A stretch of DNA of 64,000 bases from Amorphus coralli DSM 19760 (GCF_000374525.1 NZ_KB894574.1:186001-250000), one strand, 5' to 3'; positions 42,435 to 51,209 are shown, counted from the first letter of the stretch. Translations and numbers: made by a program. Notes: a model not told the origin generated them from the letters alone.

Positions 42435-43493
42435 TCACTCGGTCAGCGGCAGAAGCACCCAGTAGTCAAGGTCGAGCACGACGGACGGGTCGTAGCGGCC
42501 CTCGGCATCCACGGCGGGGAAGTCGTGGCAGGCCCGGTTCTTGGTCGCGATCGTGCGCAACCGTAGCGCGCCGAGGTCGCGACGGCCGGGAATTTCGCCC
42601 CTGTCGATCACTTCCGACCAGGCGTAGATGGTGTCGCCCGCGAAGGCCGGGGCGACATGGCGCCCACCGTTGATGGCGGCGAAGTGGAAGGCGGTCGCCA
42701 GGCCGTTGAAGGACAGCGACCGGGCCAGCGAGATGACGTGGCCGCCATAGACCAAGCGCCGGCCGAAGCGGCCCTCGCCCTCGGTGTGCTGGTTGAAATG
42801 GACCTTCGCCGTGTTCTGATAGAGCCGGGTGGCGATCTGGTGCTCCGCCTCCTCGATGGTCATGCCGTCGACGTGGTCGATCTTCTCGCCGACGGAATAA
42901 TGCTCGTAGCGATAGGGCGAGCCGGCGAAGGCGTCGCTCCATTCGCCGAGATCGAGAAGCGGTACGGCGTTGCCGAGCGAATCGGCATCGAGGGCTGCCG
43001 GCAGCTCCGGCACGTGCGGCTCCGGCGGCGGGGTGCCCGGATCGCGCTTGCGCACCATCACCCAGCGCACATAGTCCAGCACCTCGGTGCCGTCGGCCTT
43101 GTAGCCGGTGGAGCGCACGTAGACGACGCCGGTCTTGCCGTTGGAGTTCTCCTTGAGGCCGATCACCTCCGACACGGCATAGAGCGTGTCGCCCGGATAG
43201 ACCGGCGCGAGGAAGCGGCAGCCGGCATAGCCGAGATTGGCGACGGCATTGAGCGAGATGTCCGACACCGTCTTGCCGAAGACGATGTGGAAGACCAGCA
43301 GATCGTCCACCGGGCTCTGCGGATAGCCGAGCGCGTGGGCGAAGGCGTCCGACGACTGGACCGCGAAGCGCGCGCCGAACAGCCCGTTGTAGAGCGCCAC
43401 GTCGCCCACCGTGACGGTGCGCGGGGTGGCGTGCCGGATCACCATCCCGACGGTGAAATCCTCGAAGAAATTGCCGTAGAAGGTCTTGGACAC
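42435..43493 (-). CDS. Mesaconyl-CoA hydratase (beta-methylmalyl-CoA dehydratase), MaoC-like
   Basis: 352 residues, two MaoC/hotdog halves. The start VSKTFYGNFFEDFTVG and HATPRTVTVGDVALYNGLFGARF, followed by SLNAVANLGYAGCRFLAPVYPGDTL and EVLDYVRWVMVRKRDP, are characteristic of this enzyme of the ethylmalonyl-CoA pathway, which hydrates mesaconyl-C1-CoA to methylmalyl-CoA during C2 assimilation. The second half has QIATRLYQNTAKVHFNQH and RLVYGGHVISLARSLSFNG. I chose the GTG at 43493 (GGGGAA upstream) because it gives the family N-terminus; another GTG 11 codons earlier is possible. No other pathway gene is adjacent. Confidence 0.9.
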   Translation of the reverse strand: MSKTFYGNFFEDFTVGMVIRHATPRTVTVGDVALYNGLFGARFAVQSSDAFAHALGYPQSPVDDLLVFHIVFGKTVSDISLNAVANLGYAGCRFLAPVYPGDTLYAVSEVIGLKENSNGKTGVVYVRSTGYKADGTEVLDYVRWVMVRKRDPGTPPPEPHVPELPAALDADSLGNAVPLLDLGEWSDAFAGSPYRYEHYSVGEKIDHVDGMTIEEAEHQIATRLYQNTAKVHFNQHTEGEGRFGRRLVYGGHVISLARSLSFNGLATAFHFAAINGGRHVAPAFAGDTIYAWSEVIDRGEIPGRRDLGALRLRTIATKNRACHDFPAVDAEGRYDPSVVLDLDYWVLLPLTE

Positions 43494-43597
43494 GCGCCGT
43501 TCCCCGATGCTGGCCTCTCGCGACACCTGTTGCAGCGCGAGGGGGTGGTGCTGTCAAGTACGGCGCGGCGAGGGCCAGCGCCCTTGAGGAGGCAGCC

Positions 43598-43996
43598 ATG
43601 ACCCGCAGACTGATCTCGTCCGGTTCGCCGTTCGAGGCGAAGGCCGGCTATTCGCGCGCCGTCGTCGACGGCCGCTGGGTCTTCGTGTCCGGCACCACCG
43701 GCTACGATTACCGCACCATGACCATGCCGGACGACGTGGTCGACCAGGCGCGCAACGCGCTGGAGACCATCCGCGCGGCGCTGGCCGATGCGGAAGCTTC
43801 CATGGATGACGTGGTCCGGGCCCGCTACTACCTCGTCGATCCCGACGACGCGGAACGGGTCTTCGAGGTTCTCGGCTCCGTCTTCGGCGAGATCCGGCCG
43901 GCCGCCACGATGGTGGTGTGCGACCTGATCCGGCCGGAAATGAAGGTCGAGATCGAGGTCACCGCCCGGCGCAAGATCTCCCGCCCCGACGACTGA
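43598..43996 (+). CDS. RidA-family protein
   Basis: 132 residues. ISSGSPFEAKAGYSRAVVDGRWVFVSGTTG is the start of a YjgF-fold protein; ARNALETIRAALADAEASMDDVVRARYYLVD and MVVCDLIRPEMKVEIEVTA follow. The residue before the glutamate near the C-terminus is Lys (MKVEIE) rather than the Arg that in RidA proper grips the substrate carboxylate, so it belongs to another Rid subfamily and the substrate may differ. An AGGAGG-like site precedes the ATG at 43598. It is divergent from the mesaconyl-CoA hydratase gene. Confidence 0.87.
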   Translation: MTRRLISSGSPFEAKAGYSRAVVDGRWVFVSGTTGYDYRTMTMPDDVVDQARNALETIRAALADAEASMDDVVRARYYLVDPDDAERVFEVLGSVFGEIRPAATMVVCDLIRPEMKVEIEVTARRKISRPDD

Positions 43997-44010
43997 GACG
44001 GCTTCGTCTC
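43995..44010. terminator. Short hairpin at the RidA stop codon
   Basis: GAGACG pairs with CGTCTC (43995-44000 and 44005-44010) across GCTT, overlapping the stop codon. The following sequence lacks T residues, so it is at best a weak terminator. Confidence 0.3.
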
Positions 44011-44108
44011 GTCAGGCGCGGCGAATTGAGCTATGGGACCGGGGTGCGCCGAACGGCGCGCCCTGCGCCCCGCCAATGCCGGGCCGCGCCGCTCTCCAAG
44101 GAAGTCCC

Positions 44109-44690
44109 ATGCTTCGCCGCCTTTACGACAAGACGCTGGCCTTGGCTGCCGGCCGCCACGCCCCTGCCGCGCTTGCCGGCGTGTCCTTCGCCGAAAGCTC
44201 GGTTTTCCCGATCCCGCCAGACGCCCTGCTGATCCCGATGGTGATCGCGCGCCGCAACAAGTGGCTGGTCTTTGCGCTGATCTGCACCGTCGCCTCGGTT
44301 CTCGGCGGCGCCTTCGGCTACCTGATCGGCTATGCGGCGTTCGAGACCATCGCCGAGCCGATCCTCGCCTTCTACGGCTACGCCCACAAATTCGAGGACT
44401 TCGCGGCCCGCTACAACGACTACGGCGCCTGGATCGTCTTCATCGCCGGGCTGACGCCGTTTCCCTACAAGGTGATCACCATCGCCTCGGGCGCAACCGG
44501 GCTCGACTTCGCCGTCTTCATGGTGGCGAGCGTCCTGTCGCGCGGCATCCGGTTCTTCGTGGTCTCGGGGCTGCTCTACCTGTTCGGCCCGCCGGTGAAG
44601 GCCTTCATCGAGGAGCGCCTCGGCCTGGTGTTCACCGTCGGCGTGGTGCTGCTTGTGGGCGGCTTCGTGGTCGCCAAGTTTCTTCTGTAG
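44109..44690 (+). CDS. YqaA-like DedA/SNARE-associated membrane protein
   Basis: 193 residues with four or five membrane helices. FAESSVFPIPPDALLIPM (the re-entrant loop with conserved Glu and Pro) and GLTPFPYKVITIASG (the second signature) mark the COG1238/VTT family, thought to include lipid scramblases and transporters. LRRLYDKTLALAAGRHA is the usual N-terminus. I chose the ATG at 44109 after AAGGA. The dsbB gene follows 36 bp downstream on the same strand, so the two are probably co-transcribed. Confidence 0.9.
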   Translation: MLRRLYDKTLALAAGRHAPAALAGVSFAESSVFPIPPDALLIPMVIARRNKWLVFALICTVASVLGGAFGYLIGYAAFETIAEPILAFYGYAHKFEDFAARYNDYGAWIVFIAGLTPFPYKVITIASGATGLDFAVFMVASVLSRGIRFFVVSGLLYLFGPPVKAFIEERLGLVFTVGVVLLVGGFVVAKFLL

Positions 44691-44726
44691 CCTCGTCCCG
44701 ATCTCGTCTCGAGGACCGTTACGCCC

Positions 44727-45251
44727 ATGCTGGAGCCCGGATTGAACCCGCTTTCGCGCCGCCGCCTGATGATCTTCGCCAGCGCCGCCTTCGTGATCGC
44801 CGCGACCGCCATCGTCACGGCCTGGGGCTTCCAGCTCATCGGCGGGTACATGCCCTGCCCGCTCTGCCTGGAGCAGCGCGTGCCGTACTACGCGGGCATT
44901 CCGCTGACCCTTCTCGCCGTGTGGCTTGCCTCCGTCGGCCGGGTTACAGGCGCCCGCCTGCTGCTCTTCGCCTTCGCGGTGGTGATGGCCTACGGCCTCT
45001 ATCTGGGCACCTACCAGGCCGGCGCCGAATGGGGTTTCTGGCCTGGACCGACCGACTGCGCCGGCGCCGACACCTCGACCCGCGACGCCGGCAGCCTGCT
45101 GCAGACGCTCAACCAGACCCGGGTGGTGAGCTGCACCGAGCCGGCCCTGCGCGTGTTCGGCCTCTCCTTTGCAGGCTGGAATGCGCTTGTCTCGGCGCTC
45201 CTGGTCCTGATCGGGCTGGTCGGCGCCCTCGGTGGCAGGGAGCGGACGTGA
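44727..45251 (+). CDS. dsbB: Disulfide bond formation protein DsbB
   Basis: 174 residues, four membrane helices. The quinone-linked redox pair is Cys44-Pro-Leu-Cys47 in MPCPLCLEQRVPYYAG. The second periplasmic pair is Cys111 (GPTDCAGA) and Cys136 (VVSCTEP), which reoxidises DsbA. FGLSFAGWNALVSALL forms the last helix. It transfers electrons from DsbA to the respiratory quinones in the inner membrane. Its stop codon overlaps the start of a 39-residue membrane protein (TGATG), so the two are translationally coupled. Confidence 0.94.
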   Translation: MLEPGLNPLSRRRLMIFASAAFVIAATAIVTAWGFQLIGGYMPCPLCLEQRVPYYAGIPLTLLAVWLASVGRVTGARLLLFAFAVVMAYGLYLGTYQAGAEWGFWPGPTDCAGADTSTRDAGSLLQTLNQTRVVSCTEPALRVFGLSFAGWNALVSALLVLIGLVGALGGRERT

Positions 45252-45370
45252 TGACCGGCGAACCGCCGTCGGACGACTGGGTGGAGAAGTGGGGCGTGCT
45301 GATCGGGCGCGGGCTCGGCTATGTCGCCGCGATCGCCCTGATCATCTACCTGGTGACCACCTATCTCTAG
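45251..45370 (+). CDS. 39-residue single-helix membrane protein coupled to dsbB
   Basis: Begins at the ATG overlapping the dsbB stop (TGATG). A charged N-terminus (TGEPPSDDWVEKWGVLIG) is followed by one hydrophobic helix (LGYVAAIALIIYLVTTYL) that runs to the C-terminus. The strict stop-start overlap and clean amphipathic layout argue that it is translated. It could be a small accessory subunit of DsbB or a free small membrane protein; nothing in the sequence decides. Confidence 0.6.
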   Translation: MTGEPPSDDWVEKWGVLIGRGLGYVAAIALIIYLVTTYL

Positions 45371-45665
45371 GCCGGAGAGCTGGCGGCCGGCCGGAGTGCC
45401 CCACCGCGCCCCGCCGCCGGGATCCCGTCCCGCGCGAAGAACATGTCATTTGCTAATGCGCCGGGACCATCGCCGGGATATCGCTGCGGGTTGACGGCGC
45501 GTCGTGACAAGCGCCGGCCCGGCAAGGTTGCCGGGCACCGTCTCCACCCTCGCGTGCTCCCGGCCCTGTGCGCGCAGGAGCGTGGAGCGTACGGGGTGCT
45601 AGGTTTTTTCCAACCGTCTGCTTACTCTAGAGCACCCATTTCACGCTCCCGTGTACCGAGACCAT
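45371..45665. other. 295-bp gap, no gene seen
   Basis: Contains a run of six T residues at about 45605-45610 without a convincing stem before it, and an AT-richer stretch (45610-45640) that may be the promoter of the metallopeptidase gene. Confidence 0.4.
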
Positions 45666-46088
45666 ATGAAAACGACCCTCCCCGACCGCTGGCCGAGCCT
45701 GATCGCTCCCGACCTCGACGATTTCGAGACACTGGGCCGCACCGCCTTCGACCGGCTGCCGGAGTCCTTCAGGGCTCTTACCGGGGATCTGGTGATCCGG
45801 GTGGCGGAATTTCCCGAGAAGTCGATGCTGGACGATCTCGGCCTGTCGTCTCCGTTCGAGCTGCTCGGCCTGTTCGAGGGGGTCGGACTGCCGATGACCG
45901 GCGGGCTGGCACAGACCGGTCAGATGCCGAACCATATCTGGCTGTTCCGCCGGCCGATCATGGATTACTGGGCCGACACGGGGAACACGCTGGCGGAGAT
46001 CGTCACCCACGTGCTCATCCACGAGATCGGCCACCATTTCGGCCTGTCGGATGCCGACATGGAAGCGGTCGAGGCCGCCGCCGACTGA
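45666..46088 (+). CDS. Small zincin-like metallopeptidase family protein (PF06262-like)
   Basis: 140 residues. The zinc motif His119-Glu120-Ile-Gly-His123-His-Phe-Gly-Leu-Ser-Asp129 matches HExxHxxGxxD, with Asp129 as likely third ligand. Before it are LGLSSPFELLGLFEG, PNHIWLFRRPI and LAEIVTHVLIHE, typical of the short minimal gluzincin/metzincin-like proteins common in alphaproteobacteria. It has no signal peptide, so cytoplasmic. The ATG at 45666 is preferred to one five codons earlier. Physiological substrate unknown. Confidence 0.9.
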   Translation: MKTTLPDRWPSLIAPDLDDFETLGRTAFDRLPESFRALTGDLVIRVAEFPEKSMLDDLGLSSPFELLGLFEGVGLPMTGGLAQTGQMPNHIWLFRRPIMDYWADTGNTLAEIVTHVLIHEIGHHFGLSDADMEAVEAAAD

Positions 46089-46254
46089 CGCCCGCCTTCG
46101 CCAGGCCCCGCCGACCTGGCGCCCCGGACAAGGTGCGGCCAACTGTCTCCGGCCATCGCCGAACGCCGTCACATTTGCTAGATAGAAAGTCGGGCCCGGC
46201 GCCGCCCATGCGGCAGCCGGCCGATCGTTCGCGTCAGCAAAGGGACAGCGCTTC

Positions 46255-46905
46255 ATGCGCACCGGCAACAATGTGCCGCTGGTTGCCAGCCTCACCGTGG
46301 TCGTCGCGGTGATGATCGGGCTCGTCTCCTATTCGCCCACGCTCTATCGCATGTTCTGCGCGGTCACCGGCTACGGCGGCACCGTAAACCAGGCCCAGGC
46401 GGCGACGGCGCCGGCCAGCACCTCCGACCGCGAGATCACGGTGCGCTTCGACGCCAACGTCGCACCCGGCCTCGACTGGGAGTTCAAGCCGGCGCAGCGC
46501 TCGGTGACGGTGAAGTTCGGCGAACCGACCAAGGCCTACTACATCGCCCGCAACCTGTCGGACGAGACTGTGGTCGCCCAGGCGACGTTCAACGTGACGC
46601 CCTATGCGGGCGCTCCGTATTTCTACAAGATCGAGTGTTTCTGCTTCACTCAGGAGCGGCTGAAGCCGGGCGAGAGCGCCGAAATGCCCCTCGTCTTCTA
46701 CATCGACGAGGAGATGCTCGCCGACGACGAGGCGGAGAGCATCGGCACGATGACGCTGTCCTACACCTTCTTCGCCCAGGAGGGCCTGTCGCCGGAAGAG
46801 GTCGCCGCGGCGCGCGACCTGGCGGGCGAATCGCGCACCCTCGATGCCAGCCTGGAGTCGGGCGACAACGTCGGCTTCGCCAACGACGCACCGCGCCGTC
46901 GCTAA
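46255..46905 (+). CDS. ctaG: Cytochrome c oxidase assembly protein CtaG (Cox11)
   Basis: 216 residues. One N-terminal membrane anchor (VPLVASLTVVVAVMIGLVSY), then a periplasmic immunoglobulin-like domain. Cys128 and Cys130 in YKIECFCF form the Cu(I) site used to build CuB in cytochrome oxidase subunit I; Cys35 (MFCAVTGYGGTV) is the conserved upstream cysteine. FYIDEEMLADDEAESIGTM and LSYTFF complete the family pattern. It normally sits in a ctaCDBEG cluster but here no oxidase gene is adjacent, so the cluster has been split in this genome. Confidence 0.95.
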   Translation: MRTGNNVPLVASLTVVVAVMIGLVSYSPTLYRMFCAVTGYGGTVNQAQAATAPASTSDREITVRFDANVAPGLDWEFKPAQRSVTVKFGEPTKAYYIARNLSDETVVAQATFNVTPYAGAPYFYKIECFCFTQERLKPGESAEMPLVFYIDEEMLADDEAESIGTMTLSYTFFAQEGLSPEEVAAARDLAGESRTLDASLESGDNVGFANDAPRRR

Positions 46906-47030
46906 AGCCGAAGCCGACCGATAAGCCGGGTCGCGCCACGCGCGGCGCCGGCGGGTCACGGGATCGCCACTTTCGGGACGCCTGCTGACGGCTTCGATCG
47001 GTCCACGATCCCTCTCCCGGATCCGCCCAG

Positions 47031-47744
47031 ATGCCCCTTCAGCCCAGGACCAGCCCCGGACGAAGACCCTCTGCCCGGGCGCCCGCCGCCACCCCCGCGC
47101 GCCCGCGCGGGCGGCCGAAGCTGCGCTCGGACGACGAGCAGCGGGACGCCATCATCCAGGCGGCCAACGATTTGTTCGTGGCCCACGGCTACGATCGCAC
47201 CACCATGGACGACGTCGCCGCGCGCTGCGGCATATCCAAACGCACGCTCTACCGGCTGTTTCCCAGCAAGTCGGAGCTCTTCGCCTCCCTCATCCGCGCA
47301 CACCGGAGCTGCCTGCTCGCGCTGCCGGGCGACTATGACGACATGCCCATCGACCGGGCGCTGGAGCGGATCCTGCGCGCCGACCTGGCCCCTTCGGAGG
47401 AGCGACAGCGGCACGCCATCCTGCGCCTCGTCCGCGTGGAATCCGCCCAGCACCCCGAGCTGGGCGACATTCTCGTGCGCGAAGGCGGCGACCAGATGCG
47501 CTCAGCGCTGGCGGCCTGGCTCGCCGGGCGCGCCGCGGACGGTTCGATCCGCCTGGAGGAACCCGAAGTCGCGGCGCACATCCTCCTGGACATGGTGTTC
47601 GGAACGATGGTCATCCGAGGCCCGGATGATCCACTGGTGCCGAAGGGACGCGACAGGGCCGCGCATGTGCGCCGCTGCATTGCGATCTTCCTGCACGGCG
47701 TCGCGCGCGACCCCATATCCCAGGGGCACCCCGGCCAGCTGTGA
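47031..47744 (+). CDS. TetR-family transcriptional regulator
   Basis: 237 residues. A disordered, Pro/Arg-rich N-terminus of about 35 residues ends in RPRGRPKL, then the TetR DNA-binding domain (IIQAANDLFVAHGYDRTTMD, then VAARCGISKRTLYRLFPSKSELFA). The C-terminal domain carries FGTMVIRGPDDPLVPKG and is helical with no clear ligand clue. It is followed 79 bp later by the DUF454 membrane-protein gene on the same strand, which it may regulate. Confidence 0.92.
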   Translation: MPLQPRTSPGRRPSARAPAATPARPRGRPKLRSDDEQRDAIIQAANDLFVAHGYDRTTMDDVAARCGISKRTLYRLFPSKSELFASLIRAHRSCLLALPGDYDDMPIDRALERILRADLAPSEERQRHAILRLVRVESAQHPELGDILVREGGDQMRSALAAWLAGRAADGSIRLEEPEVAAHILLDMVFGTMVIRGPDDPLVPKGRDRAAHVRRCIAIFLHGVARDPISQGHPGQL

Positions 47745-47823
47745 GGCGGAACCTCTGGGCGGCCGGCGACTTGCCGAGGGGAGAAAGCGGGCGGACATTC
47801 GCCGGCCCGCAACGGACCGAGCG

Positions 47824-48228
47824 ATGCAACGCCTGATCTATCTTGTCCTGGGATACGGGTTCGTGGCGCTCGGCTTCGTCGGCGTGGTGCTGCCCGTGCT
47901 GCCCACCACGCCCTTCCTGATCCTCGCAGTCGGCTGCTTTGCCCGCTCCTCGCCGCGCCTGGAAGCCTGGCTCCTCGGCCACCCGCGTTTCGGCCCGCTG
48001 CTCACCCACTGGCGCGCCCACGGCGCGATCCCGAAACGGGCCAAGCTCGCCGCCTATGGCGGCATGGCACTGGGATTTGCGGTGTTTCTCTACACCTCGC
48101 GCCCGGGCTGGGCACTGGCGCTGGCCGTCGCCGCGTTGATGGGGATCGGCGCGGCTTACGTGGCGAGCCGTCCTTTGCCTCCGACGGCCAAGACGGAGCC
48201 TCCCGAAACACCAACGCGGAGCGGGTGA
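47824..48228 (+). CDS. DUF454/YbaN family membrane protein
   Basis: 134 residues. LGYGFVALGFVGVVLPVLPTTPFLILAV with CFARSSPRLEAWLLGHPRFG is the DUF454 signature; two further hydrophobic segments follow. These are small inner-membrane proteins of unknown function, often near TetR genes or porphyrin/iron genes. It begins at the ATG at 47824 and ends 9 bp before the convergent tctA stop. Confidence 0.9.
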   Translation: MQRLIYLVLGYGFVALGFVGVVLPVLPTTPFLILAVGCFARSSPRLEAWLLGHPRFGPLLTHWRAHGAIPKRAKLAAYGGMALGFAVFLYTSRPGWALALAVAALMGIGAAYVASRPLPPTAKTEPPETPTRSG

Positions 48229-48237
48229 CGAGGCGCC

Positions 48238-49746
48238 TCAGGCCTCTCCGGCCGCCGCCCGGCGCCGCCTGCGCACGGCACCGGCGATGAACAGCACCAC
48301 CAGAAGCACCGAGCAGGCAAGGATCGCCGCGGAGATCGGCCGCTCCACGAAGATCATCGGATCGCCCCGCGACAGCATCATGGAGCGCCGCAGGTTCTGC
48401 TCCAGGAGCGGGCCCAGCACCAGGCCGAGGAGCAGCGGCGCCGTGGGAAAGCGTGCCAGCCGCATGCCATAGCCTACCGCGCCGAAGAACACGGCGAGCA
48501 GCACGTCGAAGGCGGAGTTCGAGATCGAGTAGACGCCGACGCAGATGAACACCAGGATCGCCGGGTAGAGGATGCCGTAGGGGATCGCCAGGATCCGCAC
48601 CCACAAACCGATCAGCGGCAGGTTGAGCAGCAGCAGCAGGATGTTGCCGATCAGGAAGCTGACGGTGAGGCCCCAGAAGAGTTCCGGATGGTCGGCGATC
48701 AGGCGCGGGCCCGGCACCACGCCGTGGATGATCAGCGCCCCCAGCATGATGGCGACGATGGCGTCGCCGGGAATGCCGAGGCTGAGGGTCGGAATGAAGG
48801 CCGTCTGGGCGGCGGAATTGTTGGCCGATTCCGGCGCCACCACGCCCTCGATGGCCCCCTTGCCGAAGCGCTCCGGCGTTTTCGAGACGCGCCGCTCGAA
48901 GGCGTAGGCGACGAAGGTTGAGAGCGCTGCACCGGTGCCCGGGAGGATGCCGAGGACGGCGCCGATGGAGGTTCCGCGCAGCGCCGGCATCATGGAGCGG
49001 CGGAAGTCGTCCCGCGTCGGGATCAGCGCGCGCCAGCGCAAATCCAGCTTGTGCAGGCCGCCGCGGTTGATCCGGCCGGCGTTGGCGATCACCTCCGCGA
49101 TGCCGAAGAGACCAGTGGTAACCACCACCAAATTGATGCCGTCGCTGAGATGAACGAAACCGAAGATGAAGCGGCGGACCCCGGAGTTCACGTCAGTCCC
49201 GACGACGCCGAGCAGCAGGCCGAAGACAATCATCGCCAGCGCCCGGCTGGGCGAGCCGTCGCCGGCCAGGGCGGCCGCCAGCAAGCCGAGGCACATCAGC
49301 GCGAAATATTCCGGCGAGCCGAAGTTCAGCGCCACGGCGGCCAGGAGGGGCGCGAAGCCCGCCAGGATGAGGATGCCGCACAGCCCGCCGAAGAAGGACG
49401 ACACGGTGGTCGCGAAGAGCGCCACGCCGGCGCGTCCGTCCCGGGCCATGGGGTGGCCGTCCAGGCAGGTCACCGCCGCCCCCGCGGTGCCGGGAAGGTT
49501 GAGCAGGATCGCCGCCGTCGAGCCCCCGTACATCGAGCCGTAGTAGATGCCGGCAAGCATGATGATCGCCTCGGTGGGCGGGGCGTAGAAGGTCAGCGGC
49601 AGGAGCATCCCGACGGTGGCCAGCGGACCGATGCCCGGCAGGACGCCGATCATGATGCCCAGCGTGATGCCGATGACGCAGTAGGTCAGCGCCGACAGGG
49701 ACAGCGCAACGCTGAAGCCGAGGCTCAGATTGTCGATCAGGTCCAC
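48238..49746 (-). CDS. tctA: Tripartite tricarboxylate transporter large permease TctA
   Basis: 502 residues with about 12 membrane helices. GIMIGVLPGIGPLATVGMLL and GSMYGGSTAAILLNLPGTAGA are the first-half signatures; SIGAVLGILPGTGAALSTFVAYAFE, EGVVAPESANNSAAQTAFIP and LGIPGDAIVAIMLGALIIHG are the second-half equivalents. It forms the transport channel, with TctB as small subunit and a Bug-type protein as binder. Start GTG at 49746, four bases after the tctB stop, so the two genes are coupled. Confidence 0.94.
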   Translation of the reverse strand: MDLIDNLSLGFSVALSLSALTYCVIGITLGIMIGVLPGIGPLATVGMLLPLTFYAPPTEAIIMLAGIYYGSMYGGSTAAILLNLPGTAGAAVTCLDGHPMARDGRAGVALFATTVSSFFGGLCGILILAGFAPLLAAVALNFGSPEYFALMCLGLLAAALAGDGSPSRALAMIVFGLLLGVVGTDVNSGVRRFIFGFVHLSDGINLVVVTTGLFGIAEVIANAGRINRGGLHKLDLRWRALIPTRDDFRRSMMPALRGTSIGAVLGILPGTGAALSTFVAYAFERRVSKTPERFGKGAIEGVVAPESANNSAAQTAFIPTLSLGIPGDAIVAIMLGALIIHGVVPGPRLIADHPELFWGLTVSFLIGNILLLLLNLPLIGLWVRILAIPYGILYPAILVFICVGVYSISNSAFDVLLAVFFGAVGYGMRLARFPTAPLLLGLVLGPLLEQNLRRSMMLSRGDPMIFVERPISAAILACSVLLVVLFIAGAVRRRRRAAAGEA

Positions 49747-49750
49747 GAGG

Positions 49751-50206
49751 TCACCAGATGAAGGGGCGCAGCGGCAGGTTGAGGAAATAGAAGAAGACCG
49801 CGGTGCAGCCGGCGGCGAGGACCGCACCCAGCGCGAGGGCGCCGAACGGTGTCAGGCTGCGCTCGGCAAGCGCAGAAACCAGCACGCAGGCGAACACCGC
49901 CGGGACCAGCCCAAGCCGGCCGACGATCAGCGCAAAGGCCACGGGTCCGCCGAGAACGGTAACGAAGACCAGGGCACGGGCCCGGGTGATGCGGATCGGC
50001 TGCTCGTCTTGCTCGGTGCCCCCTTCCAGAACGATGCCCGCCGCTGCCATCAGGAGCAGAACCGACAGGGCGAAGGGAAACACGGCCGGACCGAACATAC
50101 GGGCGGTACCGAACGAGTAGGTCGACGCCTCCCACATGCCGAGCAGGCCCACCCCGGCTACGGCCGCCGCCGCCAGCCCGACGGTCAGAGGCGCCCTCGG
50201 AATTCG
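49751..50206 (-). CDS. tctB: Tripartite tricarboxylate transporter small subunit TctB
   Basis: 151 residues with four hydrophobic helices, as usual for TctB. The GTG at 50206, seven bases after AGGAGGGAG, is chosen. A much longer frame on this strand is only the shadow of the divergent regulator gene. The segment TYSFGTARMFGPAVFPFALSV is typical of the family, where a Gly-Pro-Ala-x-Phe-Pro pattern follows the first helix. It is first in a tctB-tctA operon divergent from an IclR regulator, with tctC on the far side of that regulator. Confidence 0.88.
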   Translation of the reverse strand, partial: RIPRAPLTVGLAAAAVAGVGLLGMWEASTYSFGTARMFGPAVFPFALSVLLLMAAAGIVLEGGTEQDEQPIRITRARALVFVTVLGGPVAFALIVGRLGLVPAVFACVLVSALAERSLTPFGALALGAVLAAGCTAVFFYFLNLPLRPFIW

Positions 50207-50286
50207 CACTCGCTCCCTCCTGGCCGCGAGCCCCGGCGCGCTTCGATGGCTTGCGGAACGGGGCGGATCGTGTTTGTTATCGGCGT

Positions 50287-50298
50287 TTACATATGTAA
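50287..50298. promoter_or_regulatory. Perfect 12-bp palindrome, candidate IclR operator
   Basis: TTACATATGTAA ends 13 bp before the regulator start at 50312 and about 80 bp upstream of tctB, in the only AT-rich part of the divergent spacer. It is a plausible autoregulatory site. Confidence 0.5.
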
Positions 50299-50311
50299 GT
50301 GGATTGACGAT

Positions 50312-51079
50312 ATGAGACCCGCCTCCGTTCGCAAAGTCAAGTCGGCCGACCGGACCCTGGACCTGCTGGAATATCTCGCGGTCTGCCCGGGGCCGGCGCC
50401 GTCCTCTTCCATTGCAGGCGCGCTCGATATCCCGAAGAGCAGCCTGTTCCACCTGATGGCGACGCTGACAGAGCGGGGCTACGTGGCGGCCGGCGAAGAG
50501 GGCTACACGATCGGGCCGAAGGTGGCGGAACTGGCCCGCGGCGCAGATGCCGGCGCTCATCTCGGCAAGCTGATGCGGCCGGTGGTGGACGACCTCTCCC
50601 GCGCCATCAACGAGACCTGCGGCTTCAACCGCCAGCTCGGCGACGACACCGAAGTGATCTACACCCGCCCGGGCCAGCATTCGCTGTCCTTCACCATGAA
50701 AACCAGTGACCTCGCACCGCTTTATGCGGTTTCCGCCGGCAAGGCGCTGCTGGCGGAGATGGACGATTCCTGGCTCGACGCCTACTTCAAGCGGGTCCGC
50801 TTCGAGATGTTCGCCCGCAACACGATCCAGTCCGTGGAGCGGCTGATGCGCGACATCGAACGCACCCGGGCGGAAGGGTTCGGGGTGGTGGACGAGGAGT
50901 TCACGCCGGGCATCCTCGGGCTCGCCATGGCGGTGAAACGCGGCGACGCGGTGGTTGGCGCGGTGAACGTTGCCATCCCGATTGCCCGCTACGATCAGCG
51001 GGAGGGTGTTCACATCCGCCAGCAGATCCGCAAGGCCGTGGCCCAGGCCGAAGCCATCCTGGACCGCAGTCGCAGCTGA
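50312..51079 (+). CDS. IclR-family regulator of the tct genes
   Basis: 255 residues. The winged helix (KSADRTLDLLEYLAVC, SSIAGALDIPKSSLFHLMATLTERGYV) is followed by the IclR effector domain with INETCGFNRQLGDDTEVIYTRPG, APLYAVSAGKALLAEM and FGVVDEEFTPGILGLAMAV. ATG at 50312; the frame upstream is antisense to tctB. Placed between tctBA (divergent) and tctC (130 bp downstream, same strand), it is well placed to control uptake of the transporter's substrate. Confidence 0.92.
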   Translation: MRPASVRKVKSADRTLDLLEYLAVCPGPAPSSSIAGALDIPKSSLFHLMATLTERGYVAAGEEGYTIGPKVAELARGADAGAHLGKLMRPVVDDLSRAINETCGFNRQLGDDTEVIYTRPGQHSLSFTMKTSDLAPLYAVSAGKALLAEMDDSWLDAYFKRVRFEMFARNTIQSVERLMRDIERTRAEGFGVVDEEFTPGILGLAMAVKRGDAVVGAVNVAIPIARYDQREGVHIRQQIRKAVAQAEAILDRSRS

Positions 51080-51209
51080 GCCCTCCGAGCGCGCGCCTCT
51101 GCCCGACGACGGCTGCTTGACGCGCGCATCCGGCCGTGATCCTATTTCTCATATAAAATTTGTTCACAATACGAAACGCCCCGAACGGGCCTTTGTGGGA
51201 GGGAAGATC

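Noticed and set aside
50207-51013. Long N-terminal extension of the tctB frame
   Set aside because: It is antisense to the IclR gene; tctB starts at a GTG behind a strong Shine-Dalgarno at 50206.
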